From an uncultured Selenomonas sp. (lineage in GTDB: Bacteria > Bacillota > Negativicutes > Selenomonadales > Selenomonadaceae): a DNA stretch of 19,815 bases. Below, piece after piece: positions 1 through 7,894 of this stretch (positions within the stretch are counted from its first letter, which is position 1; each line of letters starts with the position of its first letter). The stretch lies in assembly GCA_900552565.1 (NCBI GenBank), contig USAK01000032.1, forward strand, positions 1 through 19,815. Reading direction: 5' to 3'. The position numbers and the translations under genes are program-made. The notes under the pieces are model-generated. The model made no database searches. It saw only the letters and a program-made list of their open reading frames with translations, and was not told the DNA's origin.

Positions 1-1297
1 GGTCCTTCGGTTCCCAGCCGCACTTGTCGCAGCGGTAGAGTGGCTCACCCTCCGGCTTCTTCGCGCCGCACTCCATGCAGAACCTGCCCTTGTTGACCGT
101 ACCGCAGCTGCAGGTCCAGCCATCAGAGGCGGATTTTGGCTGCGGCTTGCCACACTCCTCACAGAACTTTCCCGCATTGCCCGCATGGCCGCACGAGCAG
201 GTCCAGACTGCCTGTGCCTGCGGCGGCGCTGCCTGCTGCGATGCCGGTGCCTGCTGCATGGGCGGTGTCAGCGGGTTGCCCTGAGAGGGCGCCCCCTGGC
301 CGAATGCGCCCATCGCACCGGCACCCATCTGCCCGGCCATGCCCATGCCCATGAAGCCGAAGGCACCGCCCATGCCGGCCTCATTGCCGGCTGCCGTGCG
401 CATCGCATCGGCCGTCGCCGTCGCCAGGCGCCCGGCCCGCATGTCAGGATTGCTCATGATGGCGCTGTCCTGGATCTCCTTGATGCGGCGCTCATCTTCT
501 TCCTCGGCCTTGACCGACGAGACGCCGAACGAGACGATCTCGATGCCGCGCTTCTTGCCCCAGTCCTCCGAGAGCTCCTCGCTGAGCTCATTGCGGATAT
601 CCTTCGTGTAGTTGATGAGCTGGGTGTAGCGGATGCCCTTGGCCGCGATGCGCCCGAAGGCCGGCTGCAGGGCCGTCAGGAGCTCACTCTTCAATTGCGA
701 GTCGATCTCCGAGCGCTCGTAGACGGTGTCGAAGTTGCTGCAGACGTTCGTGTAGAACAGGATGGGGTTCGCGATGCGGTAGCTGTATTCGCCGAAGCAG
801 CGGATGTTGACGTTCAGCATGTACGGTCCAATCATCGACTCGAACTGGATGGATTGCGGCGTACCGTACTTGTTGCCCATGATCTCTTTCGTGTTGAAGT
901 AGTAGACGCGCTGGTCCTTCGGCGCATCACCGCCGAACGTGAAGCGCTTGCCCATATTGCGGAAGACAGCCTTGAGGTCACTCGCCAGGTCGCCGCCAAA
1001 GACAGTCGGCTCTGTCGAGCTGTCGTAGATGTACTCGCCCGGCTCGGCACAGATCTCGACGACCTTGCCCTGCTCGACGATCATCATGCACTGGCCCTCA
1101 TTGACGACGATGACCGAGCCCTTCGTGATGATATTGTCCTCGCCCGAGGTATTGGAGCTCCTGCCCCGCGAACTCGTGCGCTTCTGTCCTTTTGCGGCCA
1201 GCGTGTCCTTGTCGAGGCTGTCACAGTAGAGGAATTCTTTCCACTGATCGGCCATGACGCCGTCTGCTGCGCCCATTGCTGCCTTGATGAGACCCAT
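1..1297 (-). CDS. SPFH-domain protein with C-terminal zinc ribbons (YdjI-like), 3' end cut by window edge
   Basis: The open frame starts at an ATG preceded by AAGGAGGATT and runs off the left edge after 432 codons. The N-terminal part (MGLIKAAMGAADGVMADQWK) followed by a beta-rich SPFH/band-7 core (about residues 55-290, with an LNVNIRCFGEYSYRI stretch) matches the virion-core/YdjI group of SPFH proteins. These are thought to organise membrane-associated assemblies; no enzymatic role is established. After a Gly/Met/Ala/Pro/Gln-rich linker (about 315-375) come two similar cysteine modules, CSCGHAGNAGKFCEECG and CSCGTVNKGRFCMECG, then YRCDKCGW, as expected for zinc ribbons. Probably only a few residues are missing at the C-terminus. 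It is the third gene of an operon with TPM and LemA proteins, 36 bp after LemA. The family call is firm; the cellular role is inference. Confidence 0.88.
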   Translation of the reverse strand, partial: MGLIKAAMGAADGVMADQWKEFLYCDSLDKDTLAAKGQKRTSSRGRSSNTSGEDNIITKGSVIVVNEGQCMMIVEQGKVVEICAEPGEYIYDSSTEPTVFGGDLASDLKAVFRNMGKRFTFGGDAPKDQRVYYFNTKEIMGNKYGTPQSIQFESMIGPYMLNVNIRCFGEYSYRIANPILFYTNVCSNFDTVYERSEIDSQLKSELLTALQPAFGRIAAKGIRYTQLINYTKDIRNELSEELSEDWGKKRGIEIVSFGVSSVKAEEEDERRIKEIQDSAIMSNPDMRAGRLATATADAMRTAAGNEAGMGGAFGFMGMGMAGQMGAGAMGAFGQGAPSQGNPLTPPMQQAPASQQAAPPQAQAVWTCSCGHAGNAGKFCEECGKPQPKSASDGWTCSCGTVNKGRFCMECGAKKPEGEPLYRCDKCGWEPKD

Positions 1298-1333
1298 GAT
1301 AATCCTCCTTTTCTAACCAGTCAGAACAACGGC

Positions 1334-1885
1334 TCAGAATGCGACCTGCGGGACTTCCTTCGCCTTCTCCTCCGCCCGGAACTGCGGAAGCGGCCGCATG
1401 CCCATCATGTCGGCGAAGAACGTCCCCGGAAATGTCTGTATCTTGATGTTGTAGAAGCGGATGGCCTCATTGTAGTCCATGCGCGCGACGGCGATGCGGT
1501 TCTCCGTGCCGCTGATCTCGCGCATGAGCTCTGTGAACTGCGTGTTCGCCTTGAGGTCCGGGTAGTGCTCTGCGATGGCTATGAGCTTGCCGAGCGCACC
1601 TGTAAGCTCCGCATCGGCTGCGCCGAGCTCTTCCGGAGAGCCGGCGTTCATGAGCCTTGCACGCGCATCCGTGACGGCCTTGATCTGGGCTTCTTCATGC
1701 TTCATGTAGCCCTTGACCGTGTTGACGAGATTCGGGATGAGATCAGCCCGCCGTTGCATCTGGTTCTCCACCTGACCGTAAGCCGCATCGACATTGAGCC
1801 GCGCGCTCTTCACCGAGTTGTACTGGTACCCGAAGAACAGGCAGAAGACGAGGAACAGCCCTATAAGAATTGTCCCACCTTTCAT
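1334..1885 (-). CDS. LemA family protein
   Basis: A 183-residue protein, the usual LemA length. The N-terminus MKGGTILIGLFLVFCLFFGY is a single membrane anchor. It is followed by the LemA hallmark region NSVKSARLNVDAAYGQVENQ and RRADLIPNLVNTVKGYMKHE, then a long helical region ending in the FYNIKIQTFPGTFFADMMGM motif. LemA proteins are membrane-anchored helical-bundle proteins of unclear biochemical role, often encoded beside TPM-domain proteins, as here. An AAAGGAGGATATAT ribosome binding site precedes the ATG. It lies 78 bp after the TPM gene and 36 bp before the SPFH gene on the same strand, consistent with one transcript. The assignment rests on family motifs and neighbourhood; function is unknown. 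Confidence 0.93.
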   Translation of the reverse strand: MKGGTILIGLFLVFCLFFGYQYNSVKSARLNVDAAYGQVENQMQRRADLIPNLVNTVKGYMKHEEAQIKAVTDARARLMNAGSPEELGAADAELTGALGKLIAIAEHYPDLKANTQFTELMREISGTENRIAVARMDYNEAIRFYNIKIQTFPGTFFADMMGMRPLPQFRAEEKAKEVPQVAF

Positions 1886-1963
1886 ATATATCCTCCTTTC
1901 CGACGCCCATCCGGACGCTCCCTTTGCTGTCGCTATCTTGCATTCTAATCGGACTCTTATGCT

Positions 1964-2779
1964 TTACCATCCCCCCGAAGCGCCGCCACCGCCACTGCGG
2001 CCACCGCCAAAGGAGCCCGAACTGCCCGAGTCATCAGAGCTGTGCCACCCGCTATCGTCATCGCCCGACTGCCCTGCTCTCTTGCCGCCAACCGAATCCG
2101 AAAAGAGGCGGCCAGATGACAGGAGATGCAGGATGTCCTTCAGGGTGTCCCAGACCGCGTAGACGAGCAGCGCCATGAGGCCGAAGAAGATGGCCGCGCC
2201 GAGCAGGACACTCCAGAACGAGGCGTCCGCCTCTTCTTTGACATTCTCGGGGATCTCGGCACCGTACTCCTCATACGCCTTCTGCGTGAGTTTTGCATAG
2301 GCCACGACAATGGCTTCGGAGTAGTTCTCACTCTTGAAGTCTGCCTTCATGTCATCGAGCACGGAACCCGCATAGCCATCGGTGATGGCACCTTCGAGGC
2401 CGTAGCCGACCTCAATGCGGAACTTGCGGTCCTCCTTGGCGATGAGCAATAGCACGCCGTTGTTCTTCTCGGCATCGCCGATGCCCCAGTTGCGGAAAAG
2501 CGTTGTCGCGTATTCCTCAATGGAAGCGCCATCAAGAGAGGAGATGGTCACGACGACAACCTGAGCCCCCGTCGCCGCATCAAGCCCCCTGCCCATCTCC
2601 GCAATCTTTGCCGCATCCTCATTTGAGATCATCGCAGCCGTATCGGCCACGTACGTCATCTGAGCGGGCTTCGACAGGACTACCGGCGCGGCCGCAGCCA
2701 CGGCGGCAAGCGCGATGAGCAGCATCAAGATTATGCCAACCACATAAGAGCGGCTTTGAAGTAAGCTCTTTCTATCCAT
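1964..2779 (-). CDS. TPM-domain (YgcG/TLP18.3-type) membrane protein
   Basis: About 271 residues. An N-terminal hydrophobic stretch (about 10-34, rich in Leu/Ala) serves as signal or anchor. The TPM domain (about 45-165) carries GAQVVVVTISSLDGASIEEY, FRNWGIGDAEKNNGVLLLIA and RIEVGYGLEGAITDG, the family signatures. A second membrane segment lies near 188-210, and the tail is Ser/Gly-rich, ending FGGGRSGGGGASGGW as in YgcG-like proteins. The TPM domain is extracytoplasmic in known members; a phosphatase label exists for the plant homologue but is unproven here. Start choice: an upstream in-frame ATG at 2788 abuts the AAAGGGG ribosome binding site, whereas the ATG at 2779 has nine bases of spacing, so 2779 is preferred. 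It is the first gene of the TPM-LemA-SPFH operon, with a -10 and a palindrome upstream. Confidence 0.9.
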   Translation of the reverse strand: MDRKSLLQSRSYVVGIILMLLIALAAVAAAAPVVLSKPAQMTYVADTAAMISNEDAAKIAEMGRGLDAATGAQVVVVTISSLDGASIEEYATTLFRNWGIGDAEKNNGVLLLIAKEDRKFRIEVGYGLEGAITDGYAGSVLDDMKADFKSENYSEAIVVAYAKLTQKAYEEYGAEIPENVKEEADASFWSVLLGAAIFFGLMALLVYAVWDTLKDILHLLSSGRLFSDSVGGKRAGQSGDDDSGWHSSDDSGSSGSFGGGRSGGGGASGGW

Positions 2780-2802
2780 CGCTCTCATCCCCTTTCGTTA
2801 TC

Positions 2803-2808
2803 AGTATA
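2803..2808 (-). promoter_or_regulatory. Candidate -10 box for TPM-LemA-SPFH operon
   Basis: TATACT on the minus strand (5 of 6 to TATAAT), about 24 bp upstream of the TPM start. No good -35 hexamer lies 16-18 bp upstream, which would suit an activator-dependent promoter. Inference from position only. Confidence 0.4.
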
Positions 2809-2831
2809 CTGCCAAGGGAGGTGCGACCGTA

Positions 2832-2847
2832 CTGTCATAAATGACAG
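2832..2847. promoter_or_regulatory. Operator-like palindrome CTGTCAT-N2-ATGACAG
   Basis: A perfect 7-bp inverted repeat with a 2-bp centre, written TGTCA-N4-TGACA in its core. Its centre lies about 43 bp upstream of the start site predicted from the TATACT box, the place where CRP/FNR-type activators bind at class II promoters. It has no T-run, so it is unlikely to be a terminator. The binding protein is unknown. Confidence 0.4.
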
Positions 2848-2853
2848 GTAGGC

Positions 2854-2882
2854 AAAAAAAAGAAGCTGGGCTATCAGCTTCT
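2854..2882 (-). terminator. Intrinsic terminator of the histidine kinase operon
   Basis: On the minus strand AGAAGCTG - six-base loop - CAGCTTCT, followed directly by eight T residues. It lies 15 bp past the stop codon of the kinase gene ending at 2898, and separates it from the TPM operon. Confidence 0.88.
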
Positions 2883-2897
2883 CACTATGATGATCCC

Positions 2898-4265
2898 TCA
2901 ATCTTTCGGGGCAGGGCAGCCCCCCTCTATTGTCAGCGTGAATGAAGGCTGCGGCGATATGGTCATGTGTGCGCCCAGCAACTTGACACGCCGGATGATG
3001 GCCGAGAGGCCGCTGCCGGGGTGGAAGTCCGGCGGCGCACCGCAGCCGTTGTCGGCGATGCGCAGACTTGTCTCGCTCATCGTCACCTCGACGGTATCCG
3101 CATGGCCGTGGCAGATACCATTCGTCGCTGCCTCGCGCAGGATCTCCACGAAGGCGAGCGCCGTCGTGCGCTGCGCAGGCAGCTGTCCCGTGAGCTGGAC
3201 TTTCACGCCAAATGCCTCATAGGCCCGAACGAGATCCTCCAGGAGCTCCTGCGGCGATTCTTCCTCGAGCCAGATCTCTTCGAGCACTATGTCGACCGTG
3301 GGCACAAGCTTGGCCGCCTCCAAGGGCTCCGGCGCGGTCAGCAGTCTCTGCAGCATGCTGATGCGGCTGCCCATGATGTCGTGCACGCGGACGCGCACCT
3401 TCTCGAGCGTCTTGAGGCGCTCCTGCTCGACAGCCGACTGCAGCAGGCGCTTTGTCTCAGCAGCCTGCTCGGCCAGCACGGCGTTCTTCGCCTCGAGCTC
3501 GCGCGTGACGGCGTCGAGCTCTGTCACATTGGAGGCCGTGATCTCGATGCAGCCGCCCTTCATGGCCTTGCGCCGCAGGAGCCAGGCGCTGTGACGGAAG
3601 CGGAAGATCAGCGTCCTCGAGGCCTTGGCCGAAACACGCTTCCCGGCGATGGCCTCGAGGCACTGCCAGAAGGCCTCGGCATTGCGGAATTGCACACCGG
3701 CAATCCCTTCCATGAAGTCAAGCATCGAGAGATTTGCCAGGACGATGCGCCCATCGCCGTGTGCGAAGAGAATGCCCTCCGGCAACGTGTCGAGCCCTTC
3801 GCGTATCCGTTCGCGCTCTGCTCGCGGGCGCTGCCAGAGAAATCGCCAGCGCACGATGAGCAGCAGCGCCGCCATCGGTGTGCTCCACGGGAAATGATTG
3901 GACAGCGTGCCAAGAGCTAGCACATCTGCCGCAAAGAGCAGTGCAGCCTGCGCGATGCAACGGCCCTTGATGAGCGTGCGCATCTCTCGCCTGCACAGAT
4001 GCCAGAGGCCTGCGAAAGAGAGTCCTAGAGCCGGGATGAGCAAGAGCGGATGGAGTCCCCGGACCGCGATATGGACCGCAGCGGCGCGCATATCGAGGCA
4101 GTCGAGCAGTAAATCACAGGCGAGCAGCACCGACGTTCCCTCAAACCAGACCGAGGCATCGCCGGGCACGCGGCACACATAGGCTGCCCGCAGCCCAGAT
4201 GCGGTGCAGATGACAGCCAGGAAGGCAAGCGGCAGCATGGCAAAGGCAAAACCGTAATCGCTCAT
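2898..4265 (-). CDS. Sensor histidine kinase with intact catalytic motifs
   Basis: 455 residues. About four hydrophobic segments lie in the first 145 residues, then a PAS-like region (about 155-250), a coiled coil (about 250-290), a dimerisation segment with RVRVHDIMGSRISMLQRLL whose His295 is the likely phosphoacceptor, and an HATPase domain with the N-box EILREAATNGICHGHA (Asn382), G1 box ADNGCGAP (Asp405) and G2 box GSGLSAI. The sequence suggests the NarX/DegS-like (HisKA_3) kinase type that usually pairs with NarL/LuxR regulators, such as the one at 7158-7814. Its ATG overlaps the stop of the upstream seven-TM pseudokinase in an ATGA arrangement, implying translational coupling and a shared sensor complex. 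The ligand is unknown. An intrinsic terminator follows the gene. Confidence 0.9.
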   Translation of the reverse strand: MSDYGFAFAMLPLAFLAVICTASGLRAAYVCRVPGDASVWFEGTSVLLACDLLLDCLDMRAAAVHIAVRGLHPLLLIPALGLSFAGLWHLCRREMRTLIKGRCIAQAALLFAADVLALGTLSNHFPWSTPMAALLLIVRWRFLWQRPRAERERIREGLDTLPEGILFAHGDGRIVLANLSMLDFMEGIAGVQFRNAEAFWQCLEAIAGKRVSAKASRTLIFRFRHSAWLLRRKAMKGGCIEITASNVTELDAVTRELEAKNAVLAEQAAETKRLLQSAVEQERLKTLEKVRVRVHDIMGSRISMLQRLLTAPEPLEAAKLVPTVDIVLEEIWLEEESPQELLEDLVRAYEAFGVKVQLTGQLPAQRTTALAFVEILREAATNGICHGHADTVEVTMSETSLRIADNGCGAPPDFHPGSGLSAIIRRVKLLGAHMTISPQPSFTLTIEGGCPAPKD

Positions 4266-5806
4266 GGCGCCACCTCCCCGCGGGAAATATCACAGGTAAC
4301 AGACACGGCATAGCCGAGATCTCGGCAAGAAATACAGCCTCCCCCATGCTTTTCCTGCCAGAGGGACTGCCACCTGTCCACCCACGTGTCGTGCTCATCC
4401 ACGAGGAACGTCACGCTCTTCTCTCCCATCGTCACATACACCTCCTGCTCGGCCCGGCTGCGCGCCGCCTCGGCGAGGAATGTCACCAGTGCATCGAAGG
4501 CCAGAAGCGCCCCCTGTGCCGGCAGTACCTTCGGCATACTCCAGGTGATGGCCGCATGCACATGGAAGGCGCGCAGTGCCGAACAGATTTCCGAGGCAGC
4601 CATCTCGAGTTCTTCGATCGCGATTGTCCCGCTTTCCTCGCTCTTCAGGAAGAGCACACAGCGCTTCTTCGTATATGTCGCGAGCAGGTTGAGCTTTTGG
4701 ACCGCATGCTCTCTCTCCTGCCCTTCGGTGCGCAGGATCTCCTCGCGGAACTCCCGGAAATACGGCCGCAGTTCTTCAAGAAGTGCCTCGACCTCCCGGC
4801 GCAGGCGCTGGTGCATCGCCGCTGCTGTCTGCTGGCGGCGGAGATGCACTGTACGCCGCAGATAGCGGCTCCTGCGCTCTAGTGCGCGGTTTGCCTGCGC
4901 GAGACTGCGCTGGCGTTCATGCAGCAAGCTCATGTCCTCATACCAGACGAGGGTGCCGCCACCCGGCACCTCCATCTTGGAGATGCGGCAGTCACGCCGT
5001 GCCTCCTGCTCCGGTGTTGCCTTCGAGACGAGGCGCACAGCCCCCCTTGCATCGAACAGCATGAGACCAAGCGATGCCTCGCGGAAGAATACCTCGTGAT
5101 CGTGATTCGACGGCATGAGCCCCGTCCGCAGGCAGAGTTCGAGCAACAGCAGAAAGAAGCCCGTCGTCGTGAGCGTCACGTCGATGCGCACGGCGGGCAG
5201 AAAATTGTAAAAGATAGAATAAAGAAGGAACAGGATGCAGCACACGACAGGCAGCACCATCTGGAAGCGCCAGATTTTCTGCAGCTTCGCCTTGATCCAG
5301 AGGATTGCCAATGCCGTAAAGACTTCCAGGAACCAGAGGGTCCAGTAGGCATAGGCACCCCATTCAACCTCCTCTTCCCAGTCGCTGCCCTCCCTTTCCT
5401 GCGGGAACGAGAAGAACTGCTCATGCCAGTCATTCGTCAGGATGGCGATGGCCAGTGCGAGATTCAGGACGAGCAGTGCGAAAAGATGCACCGGAAGCCT
5501 CTGCGCGACAGCATCGCGGTCGGCCACATGCGCAATCCATAGCAGTGCGACAGGCAGGGCCGCGCGGAAGATGTAATAGAGATACCAGAGCAGCCTCAGA
5601 AATGTCTCATCCGCATCCAGCACAGCCGGCTCGGCCATGTACTTCAAGAGGCGCACGGATTGCCAGGCGAGCAGCGCGGCAAGGAGCAGCCGGATGGCCC
5701 GGCGCGCGCCGCGGTGGAGGAAGCGCGCCCGGAGCGATTCACCCCAGAGCACGGTCAGAGCCGGCATGAGCACATATGCAAGATGGCGCAGCCAGACGAC
5801 ATCCAT
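4262..5806 (-). CDS. Seven-TM sensor protein with degenerate histidine kinase domain
   Basis: 514 residues from the ATG at 5806, which has GGAGG seven bases upstream; the frame stays open upstream to 6352 but that extension has no ribosome binding site. About seven hydrophobic segments (near 5-20, 37-57, 73-93, 105-124, 152-171, 181-200, 209-226) form an N-terminal region like the 7TM part of some histidine kinases. A short PAS-like part and an Arg/Leu-rich coiled coil (about 293-340) follow. The C-terminus aligns by eye with the ATPase domain of the next gene, but the N-box Asn is gone (TFLAEAARSRAEQEVYVTMG) and the G1 box reads DEHDTW instead of DNGCG. No clear phosphoacceptor His is seen. 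It is probably a pseudokinase acting as sensor or regulatory partner. It overlaps the next kinase by 4 bp. Confidence 0.82.
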   Translation of the reverse strand: MDVVWLRHLAYVLMPALTVLWGESLRARFLHRGARRAIRLLLAALLAWQSVRLLKYMAEPAVLDADETFLRLLWYLYYIFRAALPVALLWIAHVADRDAVAQRLPVHLFALLVLNLALAIAILTNDWHEQFFSFPQEREGSDWEEEVEWGAYAYWTLWFLEVFTALAILWIKAKLQKIWRFQMVLPVVCCILFLLYSIFYNFLPAVRIDVTLTTTGFFLLLLELCLRTGLMPSNHDHEVFFREASLGLMLFDARGAVRLVSKATPEQEARRDCRISKMEVPGGGTLVWYEDMSLLHERQRSLAQANRALERRSRYLRRTVHLRRQQTAAAMHQRLRREVEALLEELRPYFREFREEILRTEGQEREHAVQKLNLLATYTKKRCVLFLKSEESGTIAIEELEMAASEICSALRAFHVHAAITWSMPKVLPAQGALLAFDALVTFLAEAARSRAEQEVYVTMGEKSVTFLVDEHDTWVDRWQSLWQEKHGGGCISCRDLGYAVSVTCDISRGEVAP

Positions 5807-5928
5807 ACCATCACCTCCATTCCACATTCCTACTCTCGAACATTCCCTCGCTACATCTCTTATGATACAATGAGAATAACCCAATTTGAACGAGAATCCA
5901 CCCTCGCGCACCAAGAAAGGGGATACGT
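5807..5928. promoter_or_regulatory. Divergent promoter region between sensor operon and porin gene
   Basis: A 122-bp, locally AT-richer spacer. Minus strand: TTCAAA-17 bp-TATCAT suits the sensor pair. Plus strand: overlapping TATGAT and TACAAT are possible -10 boxes for the porin gene, with no convincing -35. Both promoters would overlap, allowing coordinated control. The hexamers are weak matches. Confidence 0.4.
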
Positions 5929-7116
5929 ATGATGACCCACCAGAAGGCACGCCTGACCACACGAAATCTCTGCCAATGCCTCGGCGCCTTCGTCCTGCTG
6001 CTGAGCGCCTCCTCCACAGCCGCCGGAGCAGATGCCAGCTTCCAAGAACTCGAGCAGCAGGGCACGCTTGACAAGCGAGAGCCTGCCCGTGCGGATGACG
6101 GAAAAAACTATCCGCGCCTTGTGCTGCACGGCGACTACCGCTTCCTCTACGGCAAGGGACGCTTCCACGCAGATGTGCCCCAGGGCCTCGGCGGGCCATA
6201 CCGACGCGTCGACCAGGATCACTTCCGCGCCGAACAGCGCCTGCGCATCTTCCCGTTCCTCGAAACGAGCGGGAGCACGAGCATCCGCACGATGCTTGAG
6301 GACAAGCGCGACCGCAAGGACGAATCGCGCCGGCAGCGCCTGAAGCTCTCACGCCTCTACGTACAGCATGAGAACGCCCACACGAAGCTCGAAGCAGGCC
6401 GCTTCAACTACTACCTCATGGACGGCAATGTCATCGACAAGCGCATCGACGGCCTGCGCTTCCGCACAGGAGACGTCGACTGGCCGCAGGGCAGCCTGGC
6501 CGTCTTTGTCGGCCGCACGACAGATGAGCCGGACAAACAGAAAGACGGTGTCTCGCTGCTCTGGAAGAAGCGCCTCGGCAAGATGGACGCCAGTGCCGCC
6601 TATCTCGATTTCCGCCAGCACGAGGACCTGCCGGCCAGCCTGCCAAAACTCCATAAGTCTGGGATAAAGGCAGGCCGCGATGGCGATGGCTTCGACCGCC
6701 AGCACATCGCCTCGCTCGCCGCCCACTACCATCCCACCGAAAAATGGAAGCTCGGGCTCGAGGTCCTGCATTCAGACGGCCGCCACAACGCCGACGATTA
6801 CCGCGAATCAGAGCGCGGCTTCGTCGCACTCGTACAGTACGGGGTGCTCGATGAAGCGCGCGCCGGCAGCTTCTCGACCTGGCTCCGCTATTACGACCAA
6901 CCATCGTCGTCCGTCCTCTACCCGACGATGGATGCCGACAGCACCTTCTTCCGGCGCCAGGGCTTCCGCGGCTGGGGCGTGCGCACCGACTACGTCATCG
7001 CGCCGGGCCTTGCCTGCGCCGTCGAGGGATTCCGCCTCGAGAACCGCAGCGAGGGAGCCCAGCTTCGCGCGATGCACGAGTACATCCTCGGCACGAGCGT
7101 CACGGCCTACTTCTGA
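5929..7116 (+). CDS. Porin-like outer-membrane beta-barrel protein
   Basis: 395 residues, start supported by AAAGGGG eight bases ahead. An N-terminal signal peptide (positively charged start, hydrophobic core LGAFVLLLSASSTAAGA) gives export. The mature part has short alternating amphipathic strands (LVLHGDYRFLYGKGRF, KLSRLYVQHENAHTKLEAGR, KWKLGLEVLHSDGR) and ends in SVTAYF, the C-terminal aromatic signal used by outer-membrane barrel proteins. This resembles putative porins of diderm Firmicutes; the transported solute is not evident. It has no S-layer homology domain, unlike the major Negativicutes porins. It lies divergently from the sensor pair and convergent with a response regulator, suggesting that it is a target of the two-component system (inference). 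Confidence 0.78.
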   Translation: MMTHQKARLTTRNLCQCLGAFVLLLSASSTAAGADASFQELEQQGTLDKREPARADDGKNYPRLVLHGDYRFLYGKGRFHADVPQGLGGPYRRVDQDHFRAEQRLRIFPFLETSGSTSIRTMLEDKRDRKDESRRQRLKLSRLYVQHENAHTKLEAGRFNYYLMDGNVIDKRIDGLRFRTGDVDWPQGSLAVFVGRTTDEPDKQKDGVSLLWKKRLGKMDASAAYLDFRQHEDLPASLPKLHKSGIKAGRDGDGFDRQHIASLAAHYHPTEKWKLGLEVLHSDGRHNADDYRESERGFVALVQYGVLDEARAGSFSTWLRYYDQPSSSVLYPTMDADSTFFRRQGFRGWGVRTDYVIAPGLACAVEGFRLENRSEGAQLRAMHEYILGTSVTAYF

Positions 7117-7157
7117 CCTCGCGCAAACGTGCGTTTTAGGTACAATTTCAGGTACAA

Positions 7158-7814
7158 TCAGGAGAATACCGTATCATCGCGCTCGCACTCATTCTGCGTC
7201 TCTGCGCTCGTCAGCCCCTTCTCGGCCGCTTCTACGGCAAGGCCGACCACGCTCTTGTGGCCGGTCTTTTCGAGCATATTGGTGATGTGGAAGCCGACCG
7301 TCCGCTTCGAGATGCCGAGCAGCTCGGCAATCTCCTCGCGCGACTTGCTGCGGCAGATGAGCTGGAGGATCTCGAGCTCGCGCTCCGTCAGGTTGGCTTC
7401 CGCCGCACCGAACGTATCCCGGCCGCGGATGACGGGAAAGACGTGCTCGCCCGCCATCGTCCGCCGGATGCAGTCGAGGAACGCCTCCCCCGCGGCTTCC
7501 TTATAGATGAAGCTGTCTGCACCGGCATCCCTCGCCCAGCCGACGAAGGCCAGCTCCGACATGCCCGTCATCATGACGACGCGGATCTCGGGGAAGCGCT
7601 CTTTGAGCCTGCGGCAGATCCGGATGCCGCTCGTGCGACTCTCCATGCAGATATCCATGAGCACCAGGTCCGGCCGATAGCGCAGGCACGCCTCCTCCGC
7701 CAGCTCGGCCAGCGCGCACGTCGCGCAGACGGCAATGTCCGGCACCGGCTCAAAGACCTTCTTGAGCCCTTCCAGCAAAATTTTCTGGTCGTCCACGAGC
7801 AGGATGTCAATCAT
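7158..7814 (-). CDS. NarL/LuxR-family response regulator
   Basis: 218 residues from the ATG at 7814 (MIDILLVDDQ), with AGGGAG a few bases upstream; a longer start at 7838 is possible but lacks a site and would add residues before the receiver domain. The receiver domain has the acidic pair Asp8-Asp9 and phospho-acceptor Asp54 in LVLMDICMES. A C-terminal LuxR-type helix-turn-helix follows (NLTERELEILQLICRSKSRE, GISKRTVGFHITNML). Such regulators pair with HisKA_3-type kinases, and the kinase pair at 2898-5806 is the obvious partner, although separated by the porin gene on the other strand. An IS607 element ends roughly 30-90 bp upstream, so its original promoter may have been replaced. Confidence 0.92.
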   Translation of the reverse strand: MIDILLVDDQKILLEGLKKVFEPVPDIAVCATCALAELAEEACLRYRPDLVLMDICMESRTSGIRICRRLKERFPEIRVVMMTGMSELAFVGWARDAGADSFIYKEAAGEAFLDCIRRTMAGEHVFPVIRGRDTFGAAEANLTERELEILQLICRSKSREEIAELLGISKRTVGFHITNMLEKTGHKSVVGLAVEAAEKGLTSAETQNECERDDTVFS

Positions 7815-7845
7815 CGCACTCCCTGCTACTAAAAACATAGAATAA

Positions 7846-7862
7846 CATAGAAATTATCTATG
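7846..7862. repeat. Inverted repeat CATAGA-N5-TCTATG near IS end
   Basis: A 6-bp inverted repeat with a third CATAGAATAA-type half-copy at about 7836-7845, in an AT-rich stretch 30-50 bp upstream of the response regulator start. It could be part of the IS border, an operator, or promoter sequence. No decisive evidence. Confidence 0.35.
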
Positions 7863-7894
7863 CCTAGAAAAATTCCTTATTCATCGTGTATGCT

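Noticed and set aside
185..1948. Long plus-strand open frame of 587 codons across the SPFH and LemA genes
   Set aside because: It is antisense to two clear minus-strand genes, has no ribosome binding site, and its composition (rich in Arg, Ala, Leu, Asp) is typical of a shadow in GC-rich DNA.
5807..6352. N-terminal extension of the seven-TM protein to an upstream start
   Set aside because: The extension overlaps the divergent porin gene and lacks a ribosome binding site; the ATG at 5806 has a strong one and begins the first membrane segment.
7117..7157. Possible terminator (CGCA/TGCG then TTTT) and a tandem AGGTACAAT repeat with 12-bp period
   Set aside because: The stem is only about 4-5 bp and the repeat has two copies, one overlapping the regulator stop codon; too little to call either.
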